Below, one piece after another: positions 11,698-25,506 of a stretch of 64,000 bases of DNA. The notes beneath the pieces are model-generated. The model ran no database searches. It had not been told where the DNA came from and was given only the letters and a program-made list of their open reading frames with translations. The DNA lies in the NCBI GenBank assembly GCA_008360975.2, contig CM039182.1:86397405-86461404 (forward strand), given 5' to 3'. This DNA is from Lichenostomus cassidix (lineage: Eukaryota > Chordata > Aves > Passeriformes > Meliphagidae). A program made the position numbers and the translations under genes. How positions within the stretch are numbered: position 1 is the first letter of the stretch; each line of letters starts with the position of its first letter.

Positions 11698-14533
11698 CTG
11701 CAGTTGATAAAAGCAGACAGATTTTCTCATTAGAAAATGCCACCAGACTTTTGACTGCACTTGTGTCAGAGGAGGCACTGGTAACCTGTATGTCTGCTGT
11801 AGTGCTTTGAAGTTCAGCTCTATTTACTCTTCCTTCTGTTATGCAGCTACCTTTCCAAGTAAATTAGATTTTTTTTAAGCTTTAAAGATTCCTTTAAAAT
11901 GGATTGGCTAGGTACCTCTCATCTGCAAATGGAAATCTTATGGTTGTTATGTGCAAGTAGAATTTCTATGGATTATGGATATATGCATAAATGAACTGCC
12001 TAGGTATGGCTCCACTTTAATGTTTATTCTTTTCTGTGGAGGCTGGCAGCATTGATAAGCACAGATCTGGTGACATCCAGCCATGGATCTGACTGCTTCA
12101 TCGGCTTCAGACAACAGTAGGTTTGACACCCATTATGCAGCTGGTCTGTGCAGTTTCCAAACTGTTTTTAAAGCAATTTGATTGACTCAAAAAAGGATCT
12201 CTTTAGAATCATTCTTGCAAGGGTATCTTTTTCCTGTCCCATTTTTTCCATGTACAGAGAAGACATTTTATTTAAGATGAGGTTGCACATTTCCCCTGGG
12301 CTTTAGGCCATCAAGCTGAACTCCTTCCATCTCACCTACTGTCAGCACTAAATGAAAGCCAGTAAAGAATGTTATACCTTCATTTACTTTTGCAGAACCC
12401 CATTGACTACAAATCACTGGGATCAGTCAGCCCTGAGTCGGGATGTTTCCAATTGTTAATTGCAATTGGATGGAAGTAAACAGAGTCATAATTTGGCCTA
12501 CGGAAGCCTTATTACTGGGAATGATGTGTGAAAAGGAAAGACTACAGCTTGACAGTTTAATGCATGGCGAAAAATAATGAGAAAAATTACTTCTGCTCAT
12601 AAAACAGCACCAATTTTAACTACCAATTAGGTACTCACAGTGCACAGAAGCCTGCCACGCCAGCTTGACAGATACTTCCAGAACAGAACTGTGCTTGATT
12701 TAGTGCCACTTGAAGGCAGCATGCCTGGGCAACACAAAAAACTTCAAAACTACATGACATACAGGTTACACAACCTTATGGTGGGTTGCCTAGCAATGTT
12801 TTTTGATTATGACATAAAGTTTTGGGATTAATGCTATATTTTCCAAATTTAATTTTTCATTTCTTCTGGGCAGGGATAGAATTCAGCACCACAGCATGCA
12901 CAGTACACAGGTTTTATACTGGAAAGCAAATGTGAAATCTTTTGGACCTGTTGAGTAGACATTTTATTAATATAACAAGCCCAGAGCTGGCTGTTGACCT
13001 AGTTGATTTCTATTTCAGAAACATGTAGCTGACATTTTCTCAGTCCTTGCTCCCCACTCTCAGCAGAAATACACTGGCACCCTCTCCATCCTTGCTGGGT
13101 AAAGCTGCTCTGGTGTATACAAGGAAGTGGGAAAATAAGGGTTATGGTTGATTTATCAGCCATCAAGCTATCAGCACACTAACTGTAAGACTGAGAATTG
13201 GCCTTCACTGTAATAATGTCACAATAATCCTTCACTATTTCTTTGAATTTCCCATATTTGCATTCCAGATACAAGATAATTTAAATTGAACAAAACAAAA
13301 AAAAACCCAAAATAACAAATTGCAACCCAAATTTTTAACTAGGGAGTCTTTGGCTCTACACATGGCCACAGCATGGGTGACACCTGTGGTCAGGTGTGTT
13401 TATCTGCTGTTCCTCATACATAACACTGGACAACTGAAAATCCACATAGGAGCAAGATATGTTCAAAACTGTTCCTCAAAATCTCAAAATCAAAAAGTTA
13501 TTATGTGCTTCCACATGCTAGTCTTGGCCTCTTGGACAAATACCAGTTTGGCTAATAGCTCATTTTCCTCCTTGCTTCAATTTGATTCATTCTTCTGTTT
13601 CCTCTCCTAAACAATTTTTCAATTTTGGTGAAGCAGATTGTCAAAAAGATAATGTTCCTAACAGTGAAACAGAAAATAACTGCATATTTATATTTATTAG
13701 AATCCTTTTGTAGAGATGGAAAAGTTTCCCTAATGTAGATATATATTTACTGACATTAGAATGTTAAACTCCTGAAGGGACTAACTGTTGCCATTTCACA
13801 TAGAAACCATATGTATTTTTTCTTCATTATAACATTGGTATTCTTGTACTAATAAGTTTGTGCTGACATTATCCCTTTTCCCCCTAGTTTCTGGTGGCCT
13901 TGACTGTCTTTTCATGAGAGGACAAATCAACATTTTCACTTCTGCTCAGTACCTCACATCTCTAGAGACTTTCAAGTGGAATTAATTACGTGTAAATGGG
14001 ATGCCAAAGCCCTGTAGGCACAGATCACTCTTGCCAGGACTAAGAGAATTAACTTTGCTGGCTGTAGCTGTAGCAGGCTCAGCAATTTCTTCATGTGACA
14101 AATCACAGAGAGGGAGGGTGTGCTTTCTGAGAGGGAATGGCTCACAGCACAGCTTGGTGCCCCAAGTACTAAAGACTGTTTTCCTCATTTTGCAAATGAG
14201 GTTGTAATGAAGCCCACAGAGCAGCTTGCTCCAGCTCACACCAGGTCTTTGACATTTCATGTGGTAAAGAGGTTTTTAATTCCTAACCCATAAGCTCGGG
14301 AAAATGTGGATGCCCTGCAATTCAAAGGGTTAGCAACTGCATAGGAAAGGCAAATCCATTTTGTATTAAGAGCTTGAAGATCCTCAGTGATGAAAGGAAT
14401 GGTATCGGTGTAAAATCATTATGTTATTGCACTCATGCCTTTCAGAAAGCATAGCTGGAGCAATAATTAGCATCCCCTTTCATTTTCAGCTGTAGTAGGC
14501 AAAACCACAAAGATAGTGCTGTATGTTACTCAC
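11698..14533. other. Intron between the 14534 and 11559 exons
   Basis: This is a 2.8-kb intron of the minus-strand gene, supported by matching phase-2 splice ends. It has no CR1 or other repeat I can name. It holds a short imperfect palindrome with TAATTG cores at 12449-12469. The remaining sequence is ordinary AT-rich intron, and no further exon was supported. Confidence 0.65.
12449..12469. repeat. Inverted repeat with homeodomain-like cores
   Basis: Seven-base arms CCAATTG and CAATTGG flank TTAATTG, giving a 21-bp dyad that contains a TAATTG core and two CAATTG (E-box-like) elements. It lies in the 11698-14533 intron. A regulatory role is only inferred from the motif type. Confidence 0.5.
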
Positions 14534-14638
14534 AAGCTGTACTGCCTCGTTAACTTCCTCACACGAGGAGCTTTAACCTCCTGCTTTTCTGTAGGGACAG
14601 TTGTTGGTGTAGTTTCAGGTCTCACTGGAGCTGGACTT
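14534..14638 (-). CDS. Internal coding exon ending in RKLTRQYS, unidentified protein
   Basis: The exon is 105 bp with a strong acceptor (TTTTTCTTGCTATTTTTAG) and a strong donor (AGCTT then GTGAGTAAC). It reads as one base, 34 codons and two bases, phase 2 at both ends, with no stop. The peptide begins SPAPVRPETTPTTVPTEKQ, a Pro/Thr-rich linker, and ends in the basic segment KAPRVRKLTRQYS. The split last codon pairs exactly with the 11559-11697 exon, which is the best evidence that both belong to one transcript. Pro/Thr-rich then basic sequence suggests a disordered regulatory region with a phosphorylatable serine. The upstream partner must end in phase 2, so the 27526-27588 exon (phase 0) cannot be its direct neighbour. 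Confidence 0.78.
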
Positions 14639-17600
14639 CTAAAAATAGCAAGAAAAACAGATGTCATACAGGCTTTATTTAAACTACTTCAGGCATATCA
14701 ACAAAGTTCTAACTCATCAACACTTATTTATCTTGCAAAGTGACAAGTGCCCACTGAAGTTCATCCTTTTGTTCCATTTATAGTTCACAGGCCAGTGTGC
14801 CTGTACAGAAAAGGATGTGTGAACTCACTCTCCCATGCTGGGCACACCATTTATAGAAGCAGCCACTGGTTACAAACACAGAGCCTATGTGAAAGACCAT
14901 GTGGGAATACCACTGTATCCAAAACACCACATTTTAATAACAGACCAGCAGTTCAGTCATGTCAGAAATACTTTTACAAAACATGTGTTTAACAAAAACT
15001 ATTTTATGAACTGTGAAACCTGTTCTGCATAAAATAGGGTTTACCTTTTTTTACCTTTTTACCTGAAGTTAAACATTATCCTTCCCCATTTGAAAGTGCA
15101 GTTTGAAGGAAATGAACTAATGGATTTGATCCAAGGAAAATGATTAAATCTTTTCCTACTTGCTAGAAAAAGCAAAACTTGGGCATATTTCAGATGTTCA
15201 TTGCTGTGAAATACACCTGCAGAGCTCTGGCAAAGGACAGATAGGACAATGAGGAGGTCCACATGAAAGAATCTTCTCCTTAACCATTTATCAATAGAAT
15301 TAACTCAGGCTTCAATACAAAAATCATAAATACTAAATAAAAGATCCTCATGACCTTGGGAGGAAACAAGCTCAACCATGAGCTTGAGGGCCATGGAGAC
15401 ACATGAAACATCTTAAATACTGCTATTATTTGAAGCAACAGGTTATGATTAAATACGCTATAGGTGTACTATAAACGTAATAAATATGCCAAACATTACA
15501 AGAGCAATTTGAAAGTCCTGATTAACAATTTGTGAAACAGTATTCTGCCATCTAATCTGAAGTCAGATTCTAAATTAGTAACTTGACCAGCCCTACTGAT
15601 TGCTGGTGGGACTGCTCATGCACTGAGGTACATTCCACAACTGGCAGAAGTTTTTCAAGTCTACTTGCATTCTATTAGCCTTCTAAAGCCTTAATAAGAA
15701 AAGCAGATTTAATCTTAACAATTACAGATCCCTCTGATGCCCCTGTGTGTTTTAAGCTTCATTAACTCTCTTTGATAACTTCTGAACCTGCTGTCCAGCT
15801 ACAACAGAACCTACTGAGATGGCACAGCCTTCAGGTTATATATTCAGTTTTCCTGAATGTGTTTTAGTCTTTAGTCACAGAGCATAAGATGAAACAATGG
15901 AGTATTAAAGTACAAAGGGCATAAATAAATTATAAACCTGACTACTAGTTCCAGTTCTCATGAGACAATTTTTGTCAATCTTTTTCCTGTTATTTGTTTC
16001 CATTAATTTCAAGAAGTTTGTATAGATAGTAGCAAGAGTCATATCTTTCCTTTTCCCCAGTTCAAATTTCAGGGTCAGTCATTTATATCACAGATTCTCA
16101 ATGACATTAGTGCAGAACAATCCAGCCACATTTGAAGACCTTTTGCTGAGTTTGTTAGGCTATTAGGCTGTCAAATAAGGGGAAGATAAGAAAAGGGGAA
16201 AAAAAGACCAAATAATCTGTTTTAGTCTTGAAGTCAGTATGTCTGATCTGGAAATCTGTGAATCAACAGCATTATGGAAACTCCCAAGGCCATTTTCATC
16301 AAGTCAGACTTCAGACTGGAGGACAACTCTAGCTCTTCTTTTGCTCAGGTAAAGGTAGCTTTTGACAATTGAACAAAATTACTAGTTCAATTCACCCAAA
16401 GTTGTTTCCAATTGAAGTCTGACATAAGCAGGATAAATATGTTAAGACACATTAAACAATTGATAGTCAGATTCTGAAAGGATGTGAATGAATGTAATTA
16501 TTATGTCAATATTTTCAGCTCAAATATATTAGCTGACATGCCTACTCTGTATGATTGGTCCTTGCCAATACTTTTGTCAAAGGGTACTTCATTCTAAACC
16601 TTTTCATCAACTCAGTGAGAGCAGAAACAAAAATAGTGGTATCAACTACATGAGTTGAATAATATTTCCTCAAAATGATAGCAAGTAATGCACTAATGCT
16701 ATGAAGGGGTTTAAGAATGAGTAAAGTGTAGAACAGGAAAGCTGGAAACAAATCTATTTCCAGTTCATGGGTACTTCAAATTTCTCAAAACATTATAATC
16801 TGTGATGAAAGTAAGTCAGATAATTCCACACAAAGGAAGATTTGAAGTGACAATTTCAGCTCTTTTAATGTGTTTCATTTTACAAAGCTTATGTATCTCC
16901 TTTGGAATATCATGATTTGTAATTTAAAGAAAAGAAAAGGGTATTAGGTGGGGCTTTGAAGCAGTTATTTCAATTGCCACAATCAAATTTTTGTTTGAAA
17001 AGATGAAGTGCAATTTTGTAACTTAAGCAGTTTACAATGATTGTAAAGCAAGTTATGAAACTCACTTAGACATATGAAAAAATTTAAAATTCCAAGTCTG
17101 AATTAATGCTGAAAAAATGTTTAATGTGAAAAATTTCACTCAACTGTAAATAAAATGTTTGAGATTGAAGACCACCTACTCTCTGATCCAATAAAAAGAT
17201 GAAAAACTTATTATTTTCCTTTGAATGCTGCAGATTTTCAAGTGGGAAAAAAAGTCAAATAAACATTAGACACATCTACTCCTTTTTAGTCATTGTAATT
17301 GCTCAGATAAACTTTACTTATGTTTTGTATCACACCAGTAAAGTATTCCCCTCACTTATATTGCAAAATCAATACCATTTTAAAAGCAAAATCTTCTCTC
17401 CTGTTATTATAAAATTTTGGCATGATTTCTGTTAGAGGCTGGAGGCAGCGACTACCTTTCCCCTGATATTTATCAGGCCTCTGGGGGAGACACAAGCACC
17501 ATTTACTCGCACATTTTGAGAAGCTGCAGGTTAGGTAGGATGTAAATTGAAGACACCCCTGAATGAAAAGGAGCTGTGGCAATGCCTCTACCCAAAGAGG

Positions 17601-18599
17601 CCATTAGCAAGAGATGAAATGTTAGACGAGTCCTACCAACTGCAGAGCTGGAGTTTTGCCCTCATTAAAACCTTGCTAGGTTACCTCTTTCCACACCAGA
17701 CTAAAAATTCCATGACAGCTTCTGTTTCATCTCCAAACACTCTTCCTTCAGTCTGAACTTGCTTAAAACTCTTGCTACTCTCACACCAGCAACCAGATGC
17801 AAGAAGTGCTCAGCTTGATCAACCCAGAGCCTGATCTGTATTTTAAAAATGGTAGGCTTTTAATATCACAGAAAATCTTTTAAAAAATCTCATTGATATT
17901 CCAGGGAAAGAAGCAGAATAACTTCTGTTATTATCCTTTGATTTCTACAGCCAGAATTCTTATATGGAAAGATATGATTTTTGAAGAGAAGCCCTGTAAT
18001 TATTTCAATTATTTAAATAGAGTGATTATGTGCAGATATCACCATTTCAAGTTTGTAGTCCTATATAAATCACACAGCTATATAAACTACTGCAGTCCTG
18101 TACAATCCATATAGCTTAAGGAAAACCCAAAGTCTTAAACGATCAGTGGGAGTCAGAATTAAAAAGAAAAAGAAAACATACAGAGCATTGCAGTTCCTTT
18201 AGAAGGCTCTTTTTCAATGTCATTAATTCATAAGAAACCTTTTTTCTGTAACAGTACCCAACCACCACTGCATACAAATGAAGGTACTGAACCAAGACAG
18301 AGTTACTTAATGACCTGGCACCTTACATAAAAATCTGTCACTTCCTGGTGAGAATGACAATAACAACCATGAATATCAGCATGCAGTGGCAGGTCATCAG
18401 AAACTGCCTGTGCACTGAGAGCCCCAGCACACCCCTGAGCTGCAGCCAGCACGCTCCCCTGAACTAGCTTCAGCCTGTTTCACAAGCCTGCACAGCAACA
18501 CAAACATGACCTCGAGAGAGATTCCCCCCAAAACCCAAGGAATCTGTTTTGTTCTCAGAGCAGCAGCCAAGGTGGTGACTGAAACCAAAACTGCTTACC

Positions 18600-18616
18600 A
18601 AAAAAAAAAAAAAAAA
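18600..18616. repeat. Poly(A) run
   Basis: About 17 consecutive A's on the plus strand. No coding similarity upstream would mark it as a retrocopy tail, so it is recorded as simple sequence. Confidence 0.9.
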
Positions 18617-21600
18617 TTACATTGTGGAATATTTCAAGTGACCACAGATGTGCACTGGTTTACGTGGAATCGTCCTTGGGGACAGAATGCATGTGCTGAT
18701 GCTGAGGGACTTGGGGTGTCCCACCCTGCCTGGGCTCAGTTTGCAGGGCTGAGCTGCTCCTGCACCACCCCCTTGTGTGCTGTGGCCTCCACAGACTGAC
18801 ATATCTGCCTTGTCCCCTGCTTAGGTGGCTCTAGGCAGACCTCCATGCTTGCTTGAAATGTGGCAAGTGGGCCATGTGGGAGCAAATGATTGCCCACCTA
18901 ATAAACTGAATGGCATTAAGTAACTTCTCTTTCCTTGGAGGATCCAGTTCAGGATTTTAAAACCACCAAAGTCTAACAGAGGAACATACTTCCTGCATTT
19001 GTCTTTAACAGGCTTTATCCTCTTTGTTTCTGTTTGTGCCTTTTTTGTCATCTGGAACAATCTCTCCTCCTCTGTCTTCCCAGACTGATGCCAAGAGATA
19101 GAGGCTAAAAGCCCCACGATTTACAAGGATACAGTCATCCGCATGAAAGCTGACCTTCTTTCAGGTGCTGACTCATGGAAAAGGAAAAGAAAGCCCCACA
19201 GGCTGATTTTGGCTTCTGAACTCCCTTTGAGTCGGAATAGGGTAGTGAAAACTTGCAAAGGATAAGCAAGGAAGAAAGGAAAGGAAAAATATTTGATAGA
19301 TGCATTCTTTTGTATATCGAAGACATAGCCTAACAAGCTAAGTAAACACACCCAAACACTCAAATCTTTCCCAAGTCTGTGCTCTAAGGATTTCACACAT
19401 TTCTTTTCCAAAGGTCATCTGAAGTTAAAAAACAATATGTTCTTTTTCACTTTGATAAGATAGCTTTTCTCAGAAGACAGATTAACTCTTCAAAACATTA
19501 CCTGGACATTTTAAAGCTACTGCCAGTATCAAATTTCCTGAATAAAGTTTTTTTCCTCTTTCTACCTCCCTTACCTGCCTCCCTATAGATTGCAGATATA
19601 TAACAACGTTCCTTGCTACAGCTTGTGTGCTTTCCTTACTCACCAATTGAGTTCTGTTTCTCATAAAGGAAAAAATTCCCTCTCCTCCCTAGCCTTTATA
19701 ATGAAAATGTCTGTGCAGGCTAGACAAAAATACAGTGCTCCTGTGGTCCAACAGATACATAATGATGATACAGAAACTGTTCTCACACAGCTTGCAATAA
19801 TGTTGGAGGTCAACACCTGGTATCTAAGGTCAAACTGAGCTACAAATCCCACCCCTCCTCACACAACAAGATGAATTCTGTGGTTTCCAAAGAGCTTAGG
19901 CACAGTTTAGGAGACAGAGGACCAAGAAATGCACCTTGAGTGGGGTATTTCATCACCTTCACCTCACCTGAAAGGTCTGAGTACTGCTTCTTTCTCTGTA
20001 GTTAGAAGGTTAAGAATACAAGTACAAACAATTCATCAGCATTTGGCTGCAGGCAACAGGTCAAAGAGGTCTTTAATACGCAGAATGAAGTCAAAGAACA
20101 TATTTAGGTGTCCTATCTGCAATCTTTAATGCAGACTGGCATGCAAAGGCTATTCAAGAGTTCAGCTTGAAGTTTTGACTTTGATGCAAAAATTACTGGG
20201 TGAGATTCCTGCAAAAAGCTAGAGCAGTAGATCCATTAACCTGTCCACGGATTGAGGCCAGGGTGATGTGTATATTAGATATTAGCTTTATTTTTGGAAA
20301 TGTTGGTTGAAATTTTTCAGTTGGAGAATGATTCTCTATTTTTTTAAGGTAAAGAGTGAATGAAAGAAGATGAAAAAGGAGCTTTTTAAAGGCAATTCAA
20401 GTTTTTTAGGAAAAAGCCAACACAAATAATGATTTTAGTTTACCTAGAATATTTCCCAATACATTTAGAAGGAGATACTGAAATGTTTCAGACTCACAGA
20501 GTTAGCTCCATTCTGAGTTTAAGAAAATGCAGCCTGATTGAATTCACTGAAGTTCATGTCAGGTAAGACTAAGCACATAATTTTTTATCAGCTTCAATTC
20601 TGAGCTGCCTGAAAGTTCTTTTGTATATACCTATTCTTCTAGGGAACTGAAGTCTTTGACTTGAGGAAACAAGCTGTCCATAATCATCCAGGTGACATAC
20701 CAGGAAGCATGAAAGCTACCATGACATTCATTGGAAGCATATGTATAAAAACAGATACTGAGGTGCTAGTTCCAGATCCGAATTGTGTGTATATTAGGCA
20801 AACATCAGTACACTTTGCACCTTGCTTATACAGTCATATTTGGAGAGCACCTGCAGAGAGCCAGAGTTCTCTGAAAAAAATGGTTCAGGTTCACACTGCA
20901 GCAGGTATGTCAGCAGAATGTTAGCTCAGACAGCAAAAGATGACAATTTATATGTTAGTATAGTTTGTGCAGGTGAGAACGGAGAGGGAAAAGCACAAGA
21001 GTACAGACATTACTTTGAGACACTCTCCTTCCTTGATGATACATGGAAGTTATACTTCAGAAGTACCACTTTTGTCACAAAAGGTGTCAGAGATATTTTC
21101 ACATAAATTGAAAGGCAGCCAGACTCAAAGCCTGGTGCACCTCAGAGGCACAAAGCTGCAGCAGGTTAATCACATTCTGACAATCTGTATGAGCAAGGCT
21201 TACTCTACATTGGGCATTCAGAACAGCGCCTGAGATTACTTCTCCTGATTCATCTGCACCCCGTAAAAGTTGATATAATTTAATGTTTTCCACCCTTCTT
21301 TTCTGGTGTGCAGCATCATCAAGCTCTATGAGATAGCATTTAATTTTATGTTACGTGTTGAGCAGCTCCTAATGTAATTAGTCTTAATGTAATGGCGTAA
21401 TTTGGTTTTGGATGGGAAGATTTACAAAGAAAATTAGAATAAATGAATGCACAAAGCACCAGCTGGTGCTTATACCTACTCCCACATAAGAAGAATATTG
21501 CTATTTGCAATCCTATGAAAGATGAGATAATTTGGATAACAAGGATCAACAAAGGGTGATGCAGCAGTTGGTCTAAACAGAAAGAAATCCACAGACAAAT

Positions 21601-24600
21601 CCTGAGCCATGTGGGATATAAAGCCTGCCAAAGCTGGCAGTAATCCAAAAGCATATTTTAAGGGAAATAAATATTGCAGTGCATAAATGTATCACATGGT
21701 GCATGACAGCAAGTGGCAACAGCAACAAGAACAGTAATAACTGACCAGCCAACTTGAGGGCTTCAGCTGAAGAGGGCTCCTGACTGACAGCTGAACTTGT
21801 GTTTACACTTTTGATCACTATTTTGAGTAAGAGGCTATATAATCTCCACCCTCCATTTGGAGGTTTTCAGAATTCAGCTAGACAAAGCCATGGATGACCT
21901 GATCTAATGTTGGTGACAGTCCTGCTTTGAGCACTCATAAAATGAAGACTAACATGTAGCAGAAGAAGAAGGTATTAGTGTTTACATGTAGCAAACATAT
22001 CACATCTAAGCTTTCCTGAGCTCCAAGTGAACATGCAGAAAAAGTTTATTATCAGCAAAGCCTGTAGCCAGATAATTCCTGATTAACAAATTTGACTTCA
22101 ACTCCTTACCCAACTTGTTTAACTTTGGGTATTTTTACCAACCTTTCTACTGTTGGACTTGTCCCAAGATGAAAGTTCAGTCTGGCAAACAGGCTATGCC
22201 CAAGGAGAGCCAGTATTTTGCCTTGTCCAAAGCAGTAGCAATTCCTAACATCCAGACTATTTTGGTGTAATTCTTAACCATGGAATTCCTTAAGCCAGTA
22301 CAGCAGTTATACTTGGGCTTGCATTCAGACATGTTCGAAGAAGAGAACAAAATAAGAAAAGTGTAGACCTTTATCTTAAATAAGGTCCAAATCAGTATGT
22401 GTGAAACTGCATACTATCCATGCTACAGGATTATCCAGGTGGTCATAGTCAGAAAGAAACAAATTTCAAAGAGTTTTCAGGAGAAGTTCATGTATAGGCG
22501 CTGGGGAAATTGTACAGATGGTGCTTCTGTCTGGCAAAGCTTTGAATAAGAAAACAAATTCTCTTGATGGAGTTCTGTGGTTAGCCATATATTCCTTATA
22601 TTTAATAAATGAAGCAGTCTGGTAATTAGGCAGTAGATTTCTGGAAAGAAAGTTCAAGAGTTTAGCTTTCTAGCATCCTTCTCTTTACTGAGAAATGGCT
22701 GAAGTTTATAAAAAGGTGAAAAGGTGACTGATTCCTATTCCTTTGATACTCTGCGGGAGAGAAACCTCTGCATCCCAAATCAGTAGGCAGAGTAGGCCCC
22801 TGATCAAGAGGAAAGTGTGACCAGAGGTAATAGGAAAGCAGCTGACTACATTTTTCATATTTTTATTTTGCACAACACTTTATACTTCCTTCATTATACA
22901 AACGTTTCTGGAAGACAGCTGGAACTCTGATCTCTCAAGGCTAAAAGAATCAAATAAAAAAAAATCCTAGTTGGTGGAGGCAAGGGATGAGAGCCTTACA
23001 AAAACTATACTTAAAAACGTTCAGTAATCTCAAACCAGAATTAAATTAGATATCTAGTAAGCAAATTCTCCCTGAACACTTCTATCTCAACACTTCCATC
23101 TGGATGCAGAGACTGTAAGGAACTTACTGGCTGTAAGGAATTCTCTAACAGATAGGAAAATATTTCTGCTGCTTCCCCATAATCCCTTCTGGCTCATTTG
23201 CCACCATGACAGGTTCTTCTCTTACAACACTAAAGAATAAACTGTTCTGTTAGAATGGCTTTTCTAGCTCTATTGTAAGACTAATTCCTCTTGCTGGTGT
23301 TTAAAAGGACTGACACAATCACTGCCTCCCTTGAACAGTTGGGGTCTATGTCCCCAAAGAAGTGACACTAAAAATCATTGCAAAATGACTGGCATTACAA
23401 ATTCCAGACAAAACCAATGTTGACACAAACATAATTTTTACTACATGCCTTAACAAAGTATGCGTCACCATGCAAAGTGTTATCTGCAAACTGTCTTTTC
23501 CTGACTCAACACAGACAGTATAAAAAGCAAAAATAAATTTTAAAAAAAGCGAATACATAAATAACAATTTTTTTAGGTATTTCTTCTCCCAAAACCTAAT
23601 GTTCTGTTCTGCCTTGTCCAAAATCCATGCAGCCCAGCTATATATTTACTAGTTACTATAGTTATATAGTACAGATTACTTCGGTGCTTTCAAGTCTGTT
23701 AAAACAGAGCTGTAATAAAAAAAGTCTGACTCTTCTTCGTAGCATTCCTGTGTCTTATCAAGTTAACTTGTGGCTCTCCTATTTAACCTGCTACAGAAAC
23801 TCCACTCCTGTTAGCTGCTCTCATTTGACTTTGTTCAGCTGAGGGCTCTGTCATGTGCAGCCCAGATGGATCCAGCTGAGGCAATCATCCAACTTCCCTG
23901 TAACCACTGTCCAGATCTGCTGCTCTGTTACAGGTTATCAGCAAGGCAGCAGGGTCAGCAAGGGCAATGGATGACTATGTCCCAATTCATAGTGCACTCC
24001 ATCAGTCTTAATTGAGGATTAGAGGATGTAAGCTAGAACACTGCAGCACGTATTGGGTTACTGAGTCACCAGCTTTTTCCTCGTTTAACATTGGAACCAG
24101 CACTTGAAACAGTCTGGGAGGAAAAAAAATCCTATCCAAAGGAGGAAAACCTATAGAAACATGCAGCACTGATCTCCAAAAGCAGGGAGTGAGAGAGGTC
24201 TGTAGTCTGCTGTGATCCCACATCCTCCTGCATCTTAATCTGAAGTGTACAGGTTAGCTATTAACAGGAAGACCAGGAGACAACCTTGCACTTACAGGCT
24301 GTGCACCAAATGAAAAAGCAAGGTTTCCCCTCCTGAAAGTTGAAAAAATAGTGCTATTTCAGCTTCAGCTCTGATGTCACCCCCCATATATAAAATTAAT
24401 TACATAAAGAATTGTTCGGAGTTTGCCAGAAGACACAGAAAACAGGTGGATAAACTGCCTGATACATGACAACTTTGCATAAGCACAACATTTCCCTGGG
24501 GCCATGCCCAAGAAAATGACTGGAGACCTACTTGTAGCAAAAGTGGCTACACCACACATACATATGAGTAATTACTAGTTGAACCAGAACTAATTCTACA

Positions 24601-25472
24601 AAGAGCTATAACAATTGTTAGCCAAATTGAGTCTGTCATGGCAGATGCTAAAATAATTGCTCAGGGAGATTACAGGCCATATCCAAGCAGTTAATTCATT
24701 AGAAGTGTAATATTCAGAATGGCAATGGAAGAGCAGACAAAATGGTAGCAAAGAGAGCACGGTTTTTTAATCAAACAAGCATTACTGCCCTCCTCTGTCA
24801 TCCTCTACTTCCCTATTTGTATGAACAATTTATGCTTCAGTTACTGCTCAAAACTGCATGTTTGCTTACTAGCTGGCCTGAACAAATGTCCCTATGTCAT
24901 AGGTTTAGAAAAAACAGAGCATTTTATAGTGTTTTGTACAGTCATCAGTGTGAAAAATACACGAAGTCATTGTCCCTGCTATAAATCCCTCGCATGAAAA
25001 GAGTGGAGTATTGTTAAAAAGCTGTGACAGCTACTGGTTTCAACTGGCAAGATATTTCAGCAAACAAATAGTCCTCAAAGATTCACAGAGGTGTTCTTTA
25101 CAGAAATGTCTGCATGGGTACTTGCAGGAATAAAAATTATATTCCACGTGGAAGGGTTTTTTACCAAGGATACTTTTGCTTGTCTCTGCTAAAGAGAAGG
25201 GAAGAGAAAAACTCCCAGGCAATTTGTCTCCCAGTATGAACTAACCCTTGGCTCTACTCAGATGCAATTCCTAGCAGAGCAAAGGCTCATTTATGTCTAT
25301 CAGATTCCACAAAATAGAGGTTATAGAGGATGTTATTGGCAAATAGATGACATGCTGGCTGGCTGCAAAGGTGCATATATCCCTGTAGAAAGGGTAGCTG
25401 CTTGAAGGAGAAAGAGAATGGTTAGACATTGGATTTATTTTGCATTTTTCTCTGAGTTTTGAATGCAGGCTG

Positions 25473-25506
25473 TTAAAATTGGTCTATCTCTTAAAATTGG
25501 TCTATC
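25473..25506. repeat. Tandem duplication of a 16-mer
   Basis: TTAAAATTGGTCTATC occurs twice, starting at 25473 and 25491, separated by two bases. It is a recent-looking microduplication in intron sequence. Confidence 0.9.

Noticed and set aside
17418..17535. Plus-strand exon-like stretch (SDYLSPDIYQASGGDTST) after an acceptor-like TTTCTGTTAG
   Set aside because: The donor is poor (GTTAGG), no partner exon was found, and it lies inside a gene on the other strand.
21099..21293. 64-codon minus-strand frame with protein-like composition
   Set aside because: Acceptor tract is poor and the phase does not match the neighbouring exons.
23060..23345. Possible ancient L3/CR1-type repeat
   Set aside because: Only a few short phrases look similar; not enough to support a call by eye.
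24050..24140. Excellent minus-strand acceptor (TTTTTTTTCCTCCCAG) followed by 44 open bases
   Set aside because: The donor is weak, and joining to the 14534 exon would create a TGA at the junction.
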